A stretch of 64,000 nt of DNA from an uncultured Lachnospiraceae bacterium. Its GTDB lineage: Bacteria; Bacillota; Clostridia; Lachnospirales; Lachnospiraceae. A program made the translations under genes and the position numbers. Position 1 is the first letter of the stretch, and each line of letters starts with the position of its first letter. Positions 16,465-26,154 of the stretch are shown here, one piece after another. The notes beneath the pieces are model-generated. The model made no database searches. It saw nothing but the letters and a program-made list of their open reading frames with translations, and had not been told where the DNA came from. The stretch is from contig CAMNSD010000006.1 in assembly GCA_946554445.1 (NCBI GenBank), forward strand, positions 62,001 to 126,000, given 5' to 3'.

Positions 16465-17397
16465 ATGGGTGCAAGGATCTGTTTTACCAATCATATTCAT
16501 ATCGCAGAGAAATCCTTTGACAATGGCCTGATAAAGGAAATTGGATATAAAGATATCACACCGAAGCTGTTGGAAGAGATCGGGCAGGATGACCGCATCA
16601 AGATGATCCAGATCAGCAGCAGGCTTCCGAAAAAGGCCTACGGGGTGATAGACCGTATCCTGGAAAGAAGGCCGGATCTGTATCTCAGGATTTTCAGTGT
16701 CGGCACTACCTGTGAGACCTTTGATCTGTCTGTCCTGGGACAGATGCCGCATCTGACAAAAGTCTGGCTGGAAGCGTATCTTCGCTATCAAAAGGAGGCG
16801 GTTAACCCCGAATATCTGTGTGAACTTCCCAACTTAAAAGGACTGCATCTTAACCTGTTTGACTGTCGGGATTATCAGTTTGTCAATCATCTTTCCAGCA
16901 ATCTGGAAGAATTGATTCTCTATGCGGATACCATGGGCGGCGGCATACGTTTTGACTGCAAGTGGCTCCTGCAATATGAGAATTTGCGTACTCTGTATCT
17001 TGGCAAGAAAGCCCAAAAGAATCTGGAGAGCATTACTCAGCTGCCAAAGATTAAAGAGTTGTCCCTGCGAGGCATTAAAGTGGCGGATTTTGACTTTTTA
17101 AAGGAACTTTCCCTGGATACTTTCCGACTGTTGTGGTGTGGCAATTCCGATCTGTCCGGGTTGAGCGTGCTGCAGAGCCTGAGAGAACTTGAACTCTGGA
17201 GGATCATGAAGTTGGAGAACTTGGATTTCATTTCCTCATTGAGCAATCTTGAGATCTTGAAGCTTCAGGATTTGAAACATATAAAAACCTTGCCAGATCT
17301 GAGCAATCTAAAGAAACTGAAAAGGATTCAACTGGACAATGTGCCGATTGACAAAGATATGCTTGATATGTCCGTGAGAAAGTTGCTTTATCCGTGA
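16465..17397 (+). CDS. Leucine-rich-repeat-like protein
   Basis: A 310-aa protein with irregular leucine-rich repeats from about residue 110 onward (LPNLKGLHLNLF, NLRTLYLGKKA, KIKELSLRGI, SLRELELWRI, NLEILKLQDL, KLKRIQLDNV). No signal peptide, so it is probably an intracellular protein-protein interaction module. GGGGAGG precedes ATG 16465. It lies 36 bases after the IGGADGPTS-motif gene, so the two may be co-transcribed. Confidence 0.75.
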   Translation: MGARICFTNHIHIAEKSFDNGLIKEIGYKDITPKLLEEIGQDDRIKMIQISSRLPKKAYGVIDRILERRPDLYLRIFSVGTTCETFDLSVLGQMPHLTKVWLEAYLRYQKEAVNPEYLCELPNLKGLHLNLFDCRDYQFVNHLSSNLEELILYADTMGGGIRFDCKWLLQYENLRTLYLGKKAQKNLESITQLPKIKELSLRGIKVADFDFLKELSLDTFRLLWCGNSDLSGLSVLQSLRELELWRIMKLENLDFISSLSNLEILKLQDLKHIKTLPDLSNLKKLKRIQLDNVPIDKDMLDMSVRKLLYP

Positions 17398-17445
17398 TAA
17401 TATGGTATCGTTACAGTAATTACAATATTTGTAAAAAGGAGGACG

Positions 17446-18180
17446 ATGATGAGGGTTATTAAGGCAAAAGACTATGATGATATGAGCAGAAAGGCAGCTA
17501 ACATTATTTCTGCACAGATTATCATGAAACCGGACTGTGTGCTCGGTCTGGCAACCGGTTCTACGCCGATTGGGACGTATGCAAAGCTGGTGAAGAGGTA
17601 TCAGAAGGGTGATTTGGATTTTTCCAATGTGACAACAGTCAACTTGGATGAATACAAAGGACTCAACCGGGAGAATGAGCAGAGCTATTATTATTTTATG
17701 CATGACAATCTGTTCGGGAAAGTGAATGTTGATTTGAAGAGGACTTTCCTGCCAGACGGCATGGAGCCTGATGCAAAAAAGGCCTGCGAGGATTATGATC
17801 GGATCATTGCCGCTACCGGCGGAGTGGATCTGCAGCTTTTAGGGCTTGGTCATAACGGCCATATCGGGTTTAATGAGCCGGCGGAGATTTTTGAGGCGGA
17901 GACACATTGTGTTGACCTGACGGAATCTACTATTACAGCCAACAGACGCTTCTTTGCCTCCGAGGAAGAAGTGCCGAGACAAGCATATACCATGGGGATT
18001 AAGACCATCATGCGGGCGAGGAAGATACTGCTTGTGGTTAGCGGAGAAGATAAGGCGTCCATCGTGAAAGAGGCTTTCTATGGAGCTATCACACCGAAGG
18101 TACCGGCTTCTGTGCTGCAGCTTCACAATGATGTGACGATCGTTGCCGATGAGGCGGCATTGTCTAAAGTAAATCTTTGA
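17446..18180 (+). CDS. nagB: Glucosamine-6-phosphate deaminase
   Basis: A 244-aa protein matching NagB: LGLATGSTPIGTY (phosphate loop), NLDEYKGL (catalytic Asp), LGLGHNGHIGFNEP (catalytic Asp/His region). It converts glucosamine-6-phosphate to fructose-6-phosphate and ammonia, the last step of amino-sugar catabolism. AAAGGAGG lies upstream of two consecutive ATG codons (17446, 17449). No nagA is adjacent; the GH20 enzyme at 38 kb could supply GlcNAc-type sugars. Confidence 0.95.
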   Translation: MMRVIKAKDYDDMSRKAANIISAQIIMKPDCVLGLATGSTPIGTYAKLVKRYQKGDLDFSNVTTVNLDEYKGLNRENEQSYYYFMHDNLFGKVNVDLKRTFLPDGMEPDAKKACEDYDRIIAATGGVDLQLLGLGHNGHIGFNEPAEIFEAETHCVDLTESTITANRRFFASEEEVPRQAYTMGIKTIMRARKILLVVSGEDKASIVKEAFYGAITPKVPASVLQLHNDVTIVADEAALSKVNL

Positions 18181-18205
18181 TTTTCATAAAACTAAGGGAT
18201 GAGAA

Positions 18206-18240
18206 AAGAACGGTCTTTGGTGGAGGAGGCCGTTCTTTTT
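18206..18240 (+). terminator. Terminator of nagB
   Basis: AAGAACGG and CCGTTCTT enclose a 16-base loop and are followed by a T-run, 25 bases after the nagB stop. Confidence 0.8.
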
Positions 18241-18389
18241 ATGTGCAGATTCCATCGGCGTGAAAGTTGTCCTTTTTTGGAAAAAATAACAAAACAGTGG
18301 GATATGATGCATATACTTAACTAAAAACAGTGCGCAGGAGATCAGAACGCGTTGTCATCGCAGCGAATGCCCTGATATGGAGGACTATG

Positions 18390-18822
18390 ATGCCGAAAAA
18401 AAGAAGCTGGAATGATAAACTCAGACTTGCCATAGGAGAATTGGAGAATAAAATACAGCGGGAACGCGAGAAGGGAAGAAAGACAGGCACCTGGCCCGAA
18501 CGGGAAAAGGTGGAAGAGTGGAATGCCGAAAGAAAGCGGATGCGGGGGTATGGACAATATTGCGGCTCTGTCTGTGCCACGGAGAAGACGCAGACCAAGG
18601 CGGAACGGAGACGGGAAGATTTTATGAAGAATGCGCTGATGCAGACTGCCAAATCAGCAGCGTTTTTGTTGGCAACACTGGCCCTGATCCAAGGAGTGAT
18701 CAGGGCGCTGCCAGATTCCATTACCGTCAACAGTTCTGTAGGCGGCAGGGAACTCCCCATTTACTGCGTGGAGACAGATAAAAAGCAGGTGGCCTTAAGT
18801 TTTGATGCGGCCTGGGGGAATG
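18390..18822 (+). pseudogene. Polysaccharide deacetylase, 5' part (split by an element)
   Basis: Codes the first 144 residues of a polysaccharide deacetylase: a charged cytoplasmic N-terminus, one membrane segment (AAFLLATLALIQGVIRAL) and the start of the NodB domain, ALSFDAAWGN. There the frame enters inserted DNA and stops after 12 foreign residues at 18860. Removing 4098 bases joins it to the part at 22921-23492 in frame (433 + 572 bases = 335 codons, 334 aa). The product would be a membrane-anchored deacetylase of peptidoglycan or GlcNAc-type polymer, related to sporulation PdaA/PdaB-type enzymes. GGAGG precedes ATG 18387/18390. Confidence 0.9.
18811..18822. other. Attachment site attL core
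   Basis: CCTGGGGGAATG, identical to 22909-22920 at the other end of the element. Codons GCC TGG GGG AAT are part of the deacetylase motif. The likely crossover dinucleotide is TG at 18813-18814. Confidence 0.85.
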
Positions 18823-18867
18823 GTTTTATGATGGAACGCAAAACAATTTTTACCAAGTAGCAATAGG

Positions 18868-20868
18868 TTATCTCAGTTGGAATTTGGATACCAACTCCTT
18901 CAATAGTGTCGCCTGGGCCGACAATTCCTCACCTGCCGCCGCACTGGATTCTGCCGTGCCAACATTTTGCTGAACAACGACCGAAATTTGATCGATTCCG
19001 CGGTTGATTTCTTCGGCAATGACAGCCTGCTGATTTGTATCATCGACAATATCGTTTATCAGCGTATGCATTTCCTCTGCCAGTCCTGCGGCTGCCAGCA
19101 TAGATTGCGCCGTATCGTCCGCGGCGCGGATTCCTTCGTCCATAGAACTGATTGTCTCACCGAGAAGTTCCGTTGTTTCTTTCGCTGCATTGGCGGATTT
19201 GCCAGCCAAAGTCCGCACTTCCGCTGCCACTACCGCGAAGCCTTTTCCTGCCTCTCCTGCACGTGCAGCCTCGACTGCCGCATTCAATGCAAGAATATTG
19301 GTCTGAAAGGCAATATCGTCAATTGTTTTGACAATGGTATTAATGGCATTGGAGCGGTCCCCAATTTTTTGAATGATCTGTGTCATATTCTGCATCTTTG
19401 TGTTGCTGTCCAAAAGCCCTTCCCTGACTTCGCGTGAAATACTGCCGGCCTTCTGCGCACTTTGGGCAATATTATGCACACCCTGGGATGATTTTTCAAT
19501 GTGTTCTGCAAACGCCGCCACCTCTGCTGCCTGCTCCGCAGAACCCTGCGACAGCATTACCGCTCCATCGGAAATCTGCGCCGCCCCATCGGCCACATCT
19601 CGTGAAGCTGCATTCATCTGTCCTAAGGTATGATTCAGTTCGATCGCGATCTCATTCAAGGATTCTTTTATTTTGGCAAATTCACCGGTATACTCATTCT
19701 TTAGCTCAAATGCCAAATTACCCTTTGCAATCTCTAACAGTGTATCCGACACCTCGTCAATGTAGGTTATGTAATCCCGCAGCCGTATTGTGACGCGGTT
19801 GAAATTGTACGCGAGGATTCCCAGTTCATCTCTTGATTGGTAACGGATTGACTGATTTAAATCGCCCTCCGCAATGTTGGTAGCTACCTGACTCAACTCT
19901 TTTACCGGTCTGCCTACAATACGCTGGACCTGAATCACAACCAAAAGTGTCAAGAGCAGTATGGCAACAATTGACACCTTTGTCATAATATTTGTCAATT
20001 CATAAAGCTCCGATAAGACTTCTGTTCTTGATACGTAAGCGATAGCAACCCAGTTGCTGTCCGGAACCGCAGTAGTTTCAATATACATATCTTCGTATAT
20101 GCTTAGTCCCATGGCTCCGGTCTGTATCTGCTCGTTGGCATATGCATACATACCGTCTAACTCGCTCAGTAGTTTGCCGACTATGGCCGTGTCTCTATGT
20201 CCGATGATTGTATCCGTGCGTGTATCGACCAAAAAGATACCGCCGGTATCCTCAATCTTAATGTTGCTGACAATATCGGAAATCGAATCCAAGTACACAT
20301 CCGCTGCCGCAACACCGCGCACTGTGCCTTCAGCATCCTTGAGCACACCGGATGCCCCTACAACGTAAGACTGACTGTCTTCGTCAAAATAAACATCCCC
20401 CAGGATAAAATCCTCGGATTCTAAACCGTTTATATACCAGCTTTTTACCAAAGCATTAAAATCCGGTCCTGGAACGAAGGACGCATGATATAACGAGCCA
20501 TCGGTCAACGCCACATACAGGCCGGCAGGGTATGCGTCATTTTGACCTGCCGTGTGCTTGATGTACTCTGTCATTTCAGGGATATCCATATCCTCATATT
20601 CAATCGTATCCCTCTGGGTTTCCAGCATCGTAAGCGTCCGGTTCATCCACGCTTTGGTTTCCTGGAGTGTCTTGTCTGAAGTAGTGTGCAAAAGTTCTTC
20701 GCTTTTTTCCAAAAGTGTTTGGGACATTCTGTTATATACTACGCCTAACAGTACCGAAACAGCAATCATCGCGCTTACGACAACGGCAAACACCAGTTTT
20801 GCTGTGACGCCGATTCCCTTTTTCTTTGGATTTTGATCAATCGGTTGGGTTTCTTTCGTCTCACTCAT
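18868..20868 (-). CDS. Methyl-accepting chemotaxis protein (element cargo)
   Basis: A 666-aa receptor: cytoplasmic N-terminus, TM1 (about 22-44), extracellular dCache-type sensor (about 45-290; [31 protein letters not shown]), TM2 (about 295-318), HAMP (about 320-375), and a signalling domain with the hairpin tip [21 protein letters not shown] sensor with these Asp/Tyr-containing segments often binds amino acids or related small molecules; the ligand is unknown. ATG 20868 with GAGG upstream is preferred to the TTG at 20874. It lies entirely within the mobile element, transcribed away from the recombinase. No cheW or cheA is nearby. Confidence 0.93.
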   Translation of the reverse strand: MSETKETQPIDQNPKKKGIGVTAKLVFAVVVSAMIAVSVLLGVVYNRMSQTLLEKSEELLHTTSDKTLQETKAWMNRTLTMLETQRDTIEYEDMDIPEMTEYIKHTAGQNDAYPAGLYVALTDGSLYHASFVPGPDFNALVKSWYINGLESEDFILGDVYFDEDSQSYVVGASGVLKDAEGTVRGVAAADVYLDSISDIVSNIKIEDTGGIFLVDTRTDTIIGHRDTAIVGKLLSELDGMYAYANEQIQTGAMGLSIYEDMYIETTAVPDSNWVAIAYVSRTEVLSELYELTNIMTKVSIVAILLLTLLVVIQVQRIVGRPVKELSQVATNIAEGDLNQSIRYQSRDELGILAYNFNRVTIRLRDYITYIDEVSDTLLEIAKGNLAFELKNEYTGEFAKIKESLNEIAIELNHTLGQMNAASRDVADGAAQISDGAVMLSQGSAEQAAEVAAFAEHIEKSSQGVHNIAQSAQKAGSISREVREGLLDSNTKMQNMTQIIQKIGDRSNAINTIVKTIDDIAFQTNILALNAAVEAARAGEAGKGFAVVAAEVRTLAGKSANAAKETTELLGETISSMDEGIRAADDTAQSMLAAAGLAEEMHTLINDIVDDTNQQAVIAEEINRGIDQISVVVQQNVGTAESSAAAGEELSAQATLLKELVSKFQLR
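19972..19985. promoter_or_regulatory. TGACA-CCTT-TGTCA motif
   Basis: Inside the chemoreceptor gene on the mobile element; reading frame TG-ACA. Confidence 0.7.
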
Positions 20869-21020
20869 CTGCAATATCCTCTTTCTTCCTAAAGAATACG
20901 TTTTTTCTTCAAGATTTTAACATATTTGGTATAAAAAGAAAAGATAGAAAGCAGATTTACTGGTTGATAAAGCAGAAAAGGCGTGCCCGGGATTCGATAC
21001 CGGGTAAGTGTAATAGCCTG

Positions 21021-21275
21021 ATGATAAGGCGGCATATACATAACATAATTGAACCAGTCCTATGGGAGATAAGGAAGCTTTTGTCAATGCAGGAAAAGTG
21101 TTCGTATCAGATCATCAGAGAATATAAGGGGCAGTATACACCGGAAGAACTTGTCAGGCGGATAATACGCTGCCATGTAAAGGAGTCGCCTTTTTATGAT
21201 GCAAAAGCGGAATGGGAAGAGCATACAATAAATAATGAAACGCAAATAGGACAAAACCCATATGCCAGAAATTGA
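21021..21275 (+). CDS. Small conserved-looking protein upstream of the recombinase
   Basis: An 84-aa frame beginning MIRRHIHNIIEP, with the segment IREYKGQYTPEELVRRIIRC, ending inside the recombinase start (14-base overlap). The ribosome-binding site is weak and an internal ATG at about 21087 is possible. Translational overlap with the recombinase suggests a role in recombination control, for example as a directionality factor; that is inference. Confidence 0.5.
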   Translation: MIRRHIHNIIEPVLWEIRKLLSMQEKCSYQIIREYKGQYTPEELVRRIIRCHVKESPFYDAKAEWEEHTINNETQIGQNPYARN

Positions 21276-22854
21276 GAAACAGTTAAAAACAGCACTCTAC
21301 ATACGCCTTTCCAGGGAAGACGGCGACAAAGCGGAGAGCTTGAGTGTGGCCAATCAGCGAATGCAGCTGTTGGAATTCGTCAACAGTCATGCCGATCTGT
21401 ACCCCTATGATACCTATATAGACGATGGATATACAGGGACTGACTTTAACCGTCCTGCTTTTCGCCGGATGATGGAAGACATTGAGGCCGGAAACATACA
21501 GTGTGTCCTTGTAAAAGATCTGTCAAGGCTTGGCAGAAACATGCCGGAAGTATCAAAGTACACGGGGGAGTATTTTCCTTATAAAAGAGTGAGGTTTATT
21601 GCGATAAATGATTCGATAGACAAGAATTATCTGGATATGAATCCGGATGAGGATATGCTCATTGATTTCAAAAATATGTTCAACGGGTTTTATCCGAAGG
21701 ACATATCCAAGAAGGTACGTGCTACTTTCCGCAGCAAACAAAATAACGGCCAGTTTATTGGCGCCTTTGCCAGTTATGGCTATGTGAAGTCGGCGGACAA
21801 TCATAATAAGCTGGAAATCGATTCCTGTGCGGCGGCTGTCGTAAGGAGGATTTTTGCTATGTATAGCAGCGGGATTGGGCAGAATACGATCGCTAAAATC
21901 CTGAATGAAGAAGGGGTGCCGTGCCCTTCGGAATATAAAAAGCAATGCGGACTGAACTATCATAACAGCAACCGGCTGGATGGCACTTCTTATTGGACAT
22001 ATTCAACGATCAGAAATATATTAAGGAATGAAATATATACTGGCAGCATGGTGCAGAATAAAAGTTTCAGACATATGTGCAAGAAAAATGCGATCAGTCT
22101 GCCAAAGGAAAAGTGGATTGTTGTGGAGAATACCCATACACCTGTTATTGATCGGGAGACCTGGGATAAAGTGCAGAACCTCCTCAAGAGAAATACGAGG
22201 CAGACCGGTCTTACGAACAATGTCCATCTGTTTGCCGGCTATTTAAAATGCGGTGATTGTGGGCGCGCTATGGTTAAAATCAAGCGTAAAGGCAAAATAC
22301 TTTTTAACTGTGGCAGCTATAACCGCTATGGAAAGGAGTTCTGCACGATTCACAGCATTACGGAGGATGAACTGGAAGAGATTATTCTGGATGATTTGAA
22401 TTTGATCATCAGGTCGTTACAGGATATCGAGAGGATAGTTAGGGAGGAAAACCAAAGGCAGAATAAAGAACGCTTCGATCCCTTAGGAGATATATCCAAA
22501 TATCAGGCAGAAATTGACCGTCTTAAGAAGAGAAAGGAGCACGTTTATGAAGATTATGCCGATGGTCTTATTACTAAGGACGAGTACAGGCAGTACAGAG
22601 ATAAGTACGAACGGCAGATGGATGCGGCCAGCGCAAAGATAGCAAAGGTAAACCTCCTTAAGGCCCAGATGCCCGATAACAATCCATGGATGGAAAGGCT
22701 GCTGTCACACCAGGAATTGGACCATCTTGACCGGGATATCGTGGTTGAGATGCTATCTATGATTTACGTTTACGAAGACAATACCATTAAGATCGTCTAT
22801 AACTTTTCAGAGGAACTGGAAGCATTACGAGACAGGAAACCTAGCGGAGACTGA
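21262..22854 (+). CDS. Large serine recombinase (integrase of the element)
   Basis: A 530-aa protein: resolvase catalytic domain (about 1-150) with nucleophile S17 in YIRLSRED and KDLSRLGRN, recombinase domain (about 170-290), zinc-ribbon with two CxxC-like pairs (KCGDCGRAM and a later Cys), and a C-terminal coiled coil (about 395-480). It is typical of TndX/SpoIVCA-type integrases that recombine attP with attB and, with a partner factor, excise. It lies 55 bases from the right attachment core, the usual place for an integrase gene. Confidence 0.95.
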   Translation: MPEIEKQLKTALYIRLSREDGDKAESLSVANQRMQLLEFVNSHADLYPYDTYIDDGYTGTDFNRPAFRRMMEDIEAGNIQCVLVKDLSRLGRNMPEVSKYTGEYFPYKRVRFIAINDSIDKNYLDMNPDEDMLIDFKNMFNGFYPKDISKKVRATFRSKQNNGQFIGAFASYGYVKSADNHNKLEIDSCAAAVVRRIFAMYSSGIGQNTIAKILNEEGVPCPSEYKKQCGLNYHNSNRLDGTSYWTYSTIRNILRNEIYTGSMVQNKSFRHMCKKNAISLPKEKWIVVENTHTPVIDRETWDKVQNLLKRNTRQTGLTNNVHLFAGYLKCGDCGRAMVKIKRKGKILFNCGSYNRYGKEFCTIHSITEDELEEIILDDLNLIIRSLQDIERIVREENQRQNKERFDPLGDISKYQAEIDRLKKRKEHVYEDYADGLITKDEYRQYRDKYERQMDAASAKIAKVNLLKAQMPDNNPWMERLLSHQELDHLDRDIVVEMLSMIYVYEDNTIKIVYNFSEELEALRDRKPSGD

Positions 22855-22908
22855 AAGACGTACCGCCGTCATGAATAAAAGGGGCGTAGTCCATCAACAG
22901 TGCATTCC

Positions 22909-22920
22909 CCTGGGGGAATG
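22909..22920. other. Attachment site attR core
   Basis: Second copy of CCTGGGGGAATG. The element side upstream supplies CCATCA-6-CATTCC, the left half of the reconstructed attP dyad. Confidence 0.85.
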
Positions 22921-23188
22921 AAGATACAGGGCGGATCCTGGATATTTTAAAGAAGCATAATGTCAAAGTGACCTTTTTCATGACAGGCGGCTGGGTGGAA
23001 TCCTACCCGGATGATGTGAAGGCGATACTGGCAGCAGGCCACGACCTGGGCAATCACAGTGAGAACCATAAAAATATGTCACAGCTCTCTGATGAACAGT
23101 GTCAGGAAGAACTGATGAAAGTACATACCAAGGTGCAGGAACTGACCGGATATGAAATGTTCCTGTTCCGGCCGCCTTACGGAGATTA

Positions 23189-23202
23189 TGACAATCATGT
23201 CA
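23189..23202. promoter_or_regulatory. TGACA-ATCA-TGTCA motif
   Basis: Inside the 3' part of the deacetylase, codons GAC AAT CAT GTC; extends to ATGACA/TGTCAT. Confidence 0.7.
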
Positions 23203-23522
23203 TAACCAATGCCCAGGAATGTGGATATTATCCGATTCAATGGTCGATTGATTCTTTGGACTGGAAGGACTATGGAGTTAACGATATATTAGCCAGAGTG
23301 GTGGAGTCAGATAAACTGAATAACGGAGCAATAATTTTGATGCATAACGGAGCCAAGTACACAGCTGATGCGCTAGAAGCTGTCATCACCGGGCTGCAGG
23401 ATAAAGGATATGAGCTGGTGCCCATTTCCCAGCTGATCTATAAAGATAAATATCATATGAAGGCCGATGGGACACAGGTGTCCGGAGAGTAGAAAAATTT
23501 GAATATAAGTATCCTGTGAAAA

Positions 23523-23561
23523 ACCGACAGACCAATAAAAAGAAAAGGTCTGTCGGCTTTT
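23523..23561 (+). terminator. Terminator of the deacetylase gene
   Basis: CCGACAGACC (23524-23533) pairs perfectly with GGTCTGTCGG (23547-23556), followed by CTTTT. Confidence 0.9.
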
Positions 23562-23685
23562 GTATAATATACACATATTTTTGTGGTAATTATGGCTTTT
23601 TTGCATAAATTTTACAATACAACTAGGAATATTATTTTATATGTTATATAATTTGTTTATCAAGAAAAATAGGAGGAATCGTATT

Positions 23686-24891
23686 ATGGCAAAAGAAATG
23701 ATTGCAATGCTTCTTGCCGGCGGACAAGGCTCGCGTCTGTATGCTCTGACAGAGAAGCTTGCAAAACCAGCAGTTCCTTTTGGCGGCAAATATCGTATCA
23801 TCGATTTTCCGCTTTCCAACTGCGTCAATTCCGGTATTGATACTGTAGGTATCCTGACTCAGTATCAGCCACTGGAACTCAATGAATATATTGGGAACGG
23901 TCAGCCTTGGGATCTGGACCGCCTTTACGGCGGTGTACATGTACTGCCGCCTTATCAGAAGGCGCATGGATCAGACTGGTATAAGGGTACGGCAAATGCA
24001 ATCTATCAGAATATATCCTTTATTGAGCGTTATGATCCAAAGTATGTAATCATTCTTTCCGGTGATCAGATCTGTAAACAGGATTACAGTGATTTCCTTG
24101 AATTCCACAAAGAGAAGAATGCGGAATTCAGCGTTGCCGTTATGGAGGTTCCGTGGGAGGAGGCGCCCAGGTTTGGCCTGATGGTGGCCGATGAGAATGA
24201 CAAGATTACGGAATTCCAGGAGAAACCGAAGAATCCCAAATCGAATCTGGCTTCCATGGGTATCTATATCTTTAACTGGGATATCCTGAAAAAATATCTG
24301 GAGGAGGATGAGGCCGATCCCAATTCTGAGAATGACTTCGGTAATAACATCATACCCAATCTGCTGCGCGACCAGAGGCAGATGTATGCTTATCATTTTA
24401 ATGGATACTGGAAGGATGTGGGAACCATTTCTTCTCTCTGGGAAGCCAATATGGAAGTATTGGATCCGGAACATAGCGGAATCAATCTTTTTGATGAAGA
24501 TTGGAAGATTTATAGCCGTAATACAGGTATGACAGGTCATAAGATCAATGCGGGCGCAGTGGTGGAGAATGCCCTGATCACAGATGGATGCCGGATCAAA
24601 GGTACGGTGAAACACTCCGTTCTTTTTGGCGGTGTCAAGGTAGAGGCCGGTGCGGTTGTGGAAGATGCTGTCGTTATGGGCGGTACAACGATCAAGTCTG
24701 GCGCGGTAGTAAGGCATTGTATCGTGGCGGAAAACGTGACCATCTGTGAAAATGCGGTGGTAGGCGCCATGCCCACTGAGGAGGAGAATGGCGTGGCAAC
24801 CATCGGTTCGGACGTTATCATCGGTGAGAATGTTGTGATCGGTCCCAATGCCATGGTGAAAAATAATGTAGAAGGTGGTGAAGTAGAATGA
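23686..24891 (+). CDS. glgC: Glucose-1-phosphate adenylyltransferase, catalytic subunit
   Basis: A 401-aa protein. The N-terminal nucleotidyltransferase domain has [34 protein letters not shown] and [13 protein letters not shown]; a left-handed beta-helix follows from about residue 285. It makes ADP-glucose from glucose-1-phosphate and ATP, the committed step of glycogen synthesis. ATG 23686 is chosen (AGGAGG 9 bases upstream) over the longer frame at 23641. Its stop overlaps the glgD start (ATGA). Confidence 0.95.
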   Translation: MAKEMIAMLLAGGQGSRLYALTEKLAKPAVPFGGKYRIIDFPLSNCVNSGIDTVGILTQYQPLELNEYIGNGQPWDLDRLYGGVHVLPPYQKAHGSDWYKGTANAIYQNISFIERYDPKYVIILSGDQICKQDYSDFLEFHKEKNAEFSVAVMEVPWEEAPRFGLMVADENDKITEFQEKPKNPKSNLASMGIYIFNWDILKKYLEEDEADPNSENDFGNNIIPNLLRDQRQMYAYHFNGYWKDVGTISSLWEANMEVLDPEHSGINLFDEDWKIYSRNTGMTGHKINAGAVVENALITDGCRIKGTVKHSVLFGGVKVEAGAVVEDAVVMGGTTIKSGAVVRHCIVAENVTICENAVVGAMPTEEENGVATIGSDVIIGENVVIGPNAMVKNNVEGGEVE

Positions 24892-26033
24892 TAAAGTCGA
24901 GCACAAATGTAATCGGTATTATTTTCCCTAACAGTTATGACGCTCTGGTTCCGGAACTGGTCAGTGTGCGTTTGATGGCTTCTATTCCCTTTGCCAGCCG
25001 TTATCGTATCATTGATTTTGTCCTGTCCAGTATGACACATTCCGGCATTGACAATATTTCCGTGGTAGTGAATAAGAACTATCATTCCCTGATGGATCAT
25101 TTGGGATCCGGCCGTGAGTGGGATCTGGTCCGCAAGAACGGCGGCCTGCATATTTTCCCGCCTTTTGCGGAGAAAGAGGTAAGCGGTCCTTATGTGGGAC
25201 GTGCCGGCGCATTGGCAAATCTTCTGGATTTCCTGAAATCCCAGAAAGAAGAATATGTGGTGATGTCAGACACCAATGTGGTGGTCAACTTTGATTTTAA
25301 CGCAATGCTTCAGGAACATATGGACAGCGGCGCAGACATCACAATCGCATACAATGAGCAGGAACTGCCCAAGGAGCTGCTGGACTATCAGACCAGTGAC
25401 AGAATCTTCTATTATACATTTGATGTGGAGCAGGGACGGATTCGTAAGGTGAGCATCAATCCGAAGACAGAGGGCGTTCAGAATACTTCCATGAATATCT
25501 TCGTTATCGGGCGCGAACTGCTGATCGAACTCGTCAGCACCGCATACATGCAGGGAAAATCCTTCTTCATGCGGGATGTGATCATGCCCCAGCTGAACAA
25601 GTTGAACGTACAGGCGTATAAGTACACGGGCTATGTGGCGCGCATCAGCGGTATGAAGAGTTACTTCGAAGAGAATATGAAACTGCTGGATGATTATAAT
25701 CTGGATGGATTGTTCTCGGCGGCACCGATCTATACGAAGATCCGCGGCGATAACCCGACTCACTACAAGGACGGCGCAAAGGTTCAGAATGTGATGATGG
25801 CGGACGGCTGTGTGATCGAAGGGGAAGTGGAGAATAGCGTGATCTTCCGTGGCGTTAGGGTTGGCAAAGGTGCCAAGATTAAGAATTGTATTCTGATGCA
25901 GGACACCGTAGTGGAATCCGGCGCGAATGTGGAATATCTCATTACTGACAAGAATGTCACAATTACGGCGGGTAAGGAGATGAAAGGTACGGACACATTC
26001 CCGGTTTATATTGAGAAGTTTAAGACCGTATAA
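24888..26033 (+). CDS. glgD: GlgD, non-catalytic ADP-glucose pyrophosphorylase subunit
   Basis: A 381-aa homologue of GlgC that keeps [11 protein letters not shown] but lacks the N-terminal GGQGTRL substrate loop (it reads [17 protein letters not shown]), as in Firmicutes GlgD. In Firmicutes it forms a hetero-oligomer with GlgC and modifies its activity. Translationally coupled to glgC by a 4-base overlap. No glgA or glgB in the window. Confidence 0.93.
   Translation: MIKSSTNVIGIIFPNSYDALVPELVSVRLMASIPFASRYRIIDFVLSSMTHSGIDNISVVVNKNYHSLMDHLGSGREWDLVRKNGGLHIFPPFAEKEVSGPYVGRAGALANLLDFLKSQKEEYVVMSDTNVVVNFDFNAMLQEHMDSGADITIAYNEQELPKELLDYQTSDRIFYYTFDVEQGRIRKVSINPKTEGVQNTSMNIFVIGRELLIELVSTAYMQGKSFFMRDVIMPQLNKLNVQAYKYTGYVARISGMKSYFEENMKLLDDYNLDGLFSAAPIYTKIRGDNPTHYKDGAKVQNVMMADGCVIEGEVENSVIFRGVRVGKGAKIKNCILMQDTVVESGANVEYLITDKNVTITAGKEMKGTDTFPVYIEKFKTV
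25946..25959. promoter_or_regulatory. TGACA-AGAA-TGTCA motif
   Basis: Near the 3' end of glgD, codons GAC AAG AAT GTC. Confidence 0.7.
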
Positions 26034-26071
26034 CAGAATGCCGCGCAGGTGTGCGGGAAGTACATATAAAA

Positions 26072-26104
26072 AAATCTGCATTGTGAAAGTGCAGATTTTT
26101 TTAT
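26072..26104 (+). terminator. Terminator of glgCD
   Basis: AAATCTGCA (26072-26080) and TGCAGATTT (26090-26098) with a 9-base loop, then a T-tract. Confidence 0.92.
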
Positions 26105-26154
26105 ATACTTAAATAGGAAATGAAACTCTGTTCTTAAGAAAAAGGGGGATTCAT

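Larger units (their letters stand above)
18813..22912. mobile_element. 4.1-kb serine-recombinase element carrying a chemoreceptor
   Basis: The element is bounded by 12-bp identical cores (18811-18822, 22909-22920) and contains a chemoreceptor gene (reverse), a small ORF and a large serine recombinase (forward). Circularising it would create a symmetric attP: CCATCA-6-CATTCCCC-TG-GGGGAATG-6-TGATGG, with equal 6-base spacers. Excision restores the deacetylase reading frame exactly. No conjugation, replication or phage structural genes are present, so it can excise but would need help to move between cells. Confidence 0.9.
22909..23492 (+). pseudogene. Polysaccharide deacetylase, 3' part (split by an element)
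   Basis: Continues the NodB domain from WGNEDTGRILDILKKHNVKV through the zinc-binding HSENH, RPPYGDYD and the catalytic His motif LMHNGAKYT, to a stop at 23492. It has no start codon or promoter of its own, so it is silent unless the 4.1-kb element is excised. All recognised catalytic motifs are intact across the two parts, which suggests a reversible split and not a decayed gene. One TGACA-ATCA-TGTCA motif lies at 23189. Confidence 0.9.

Noticed and set aside
20988..21012. T-arm-like sequence CCCGG-GATTCGATA-CCGGG as a tRNA end
   Set aside because: The loop is 9 bases and no acceptor or anticodon arm is found around it.
24527..24542. TATGACAGGTCATA in glgC as another motif copy
   Set aside because: The half-sites overlap without the 4-base spacer.
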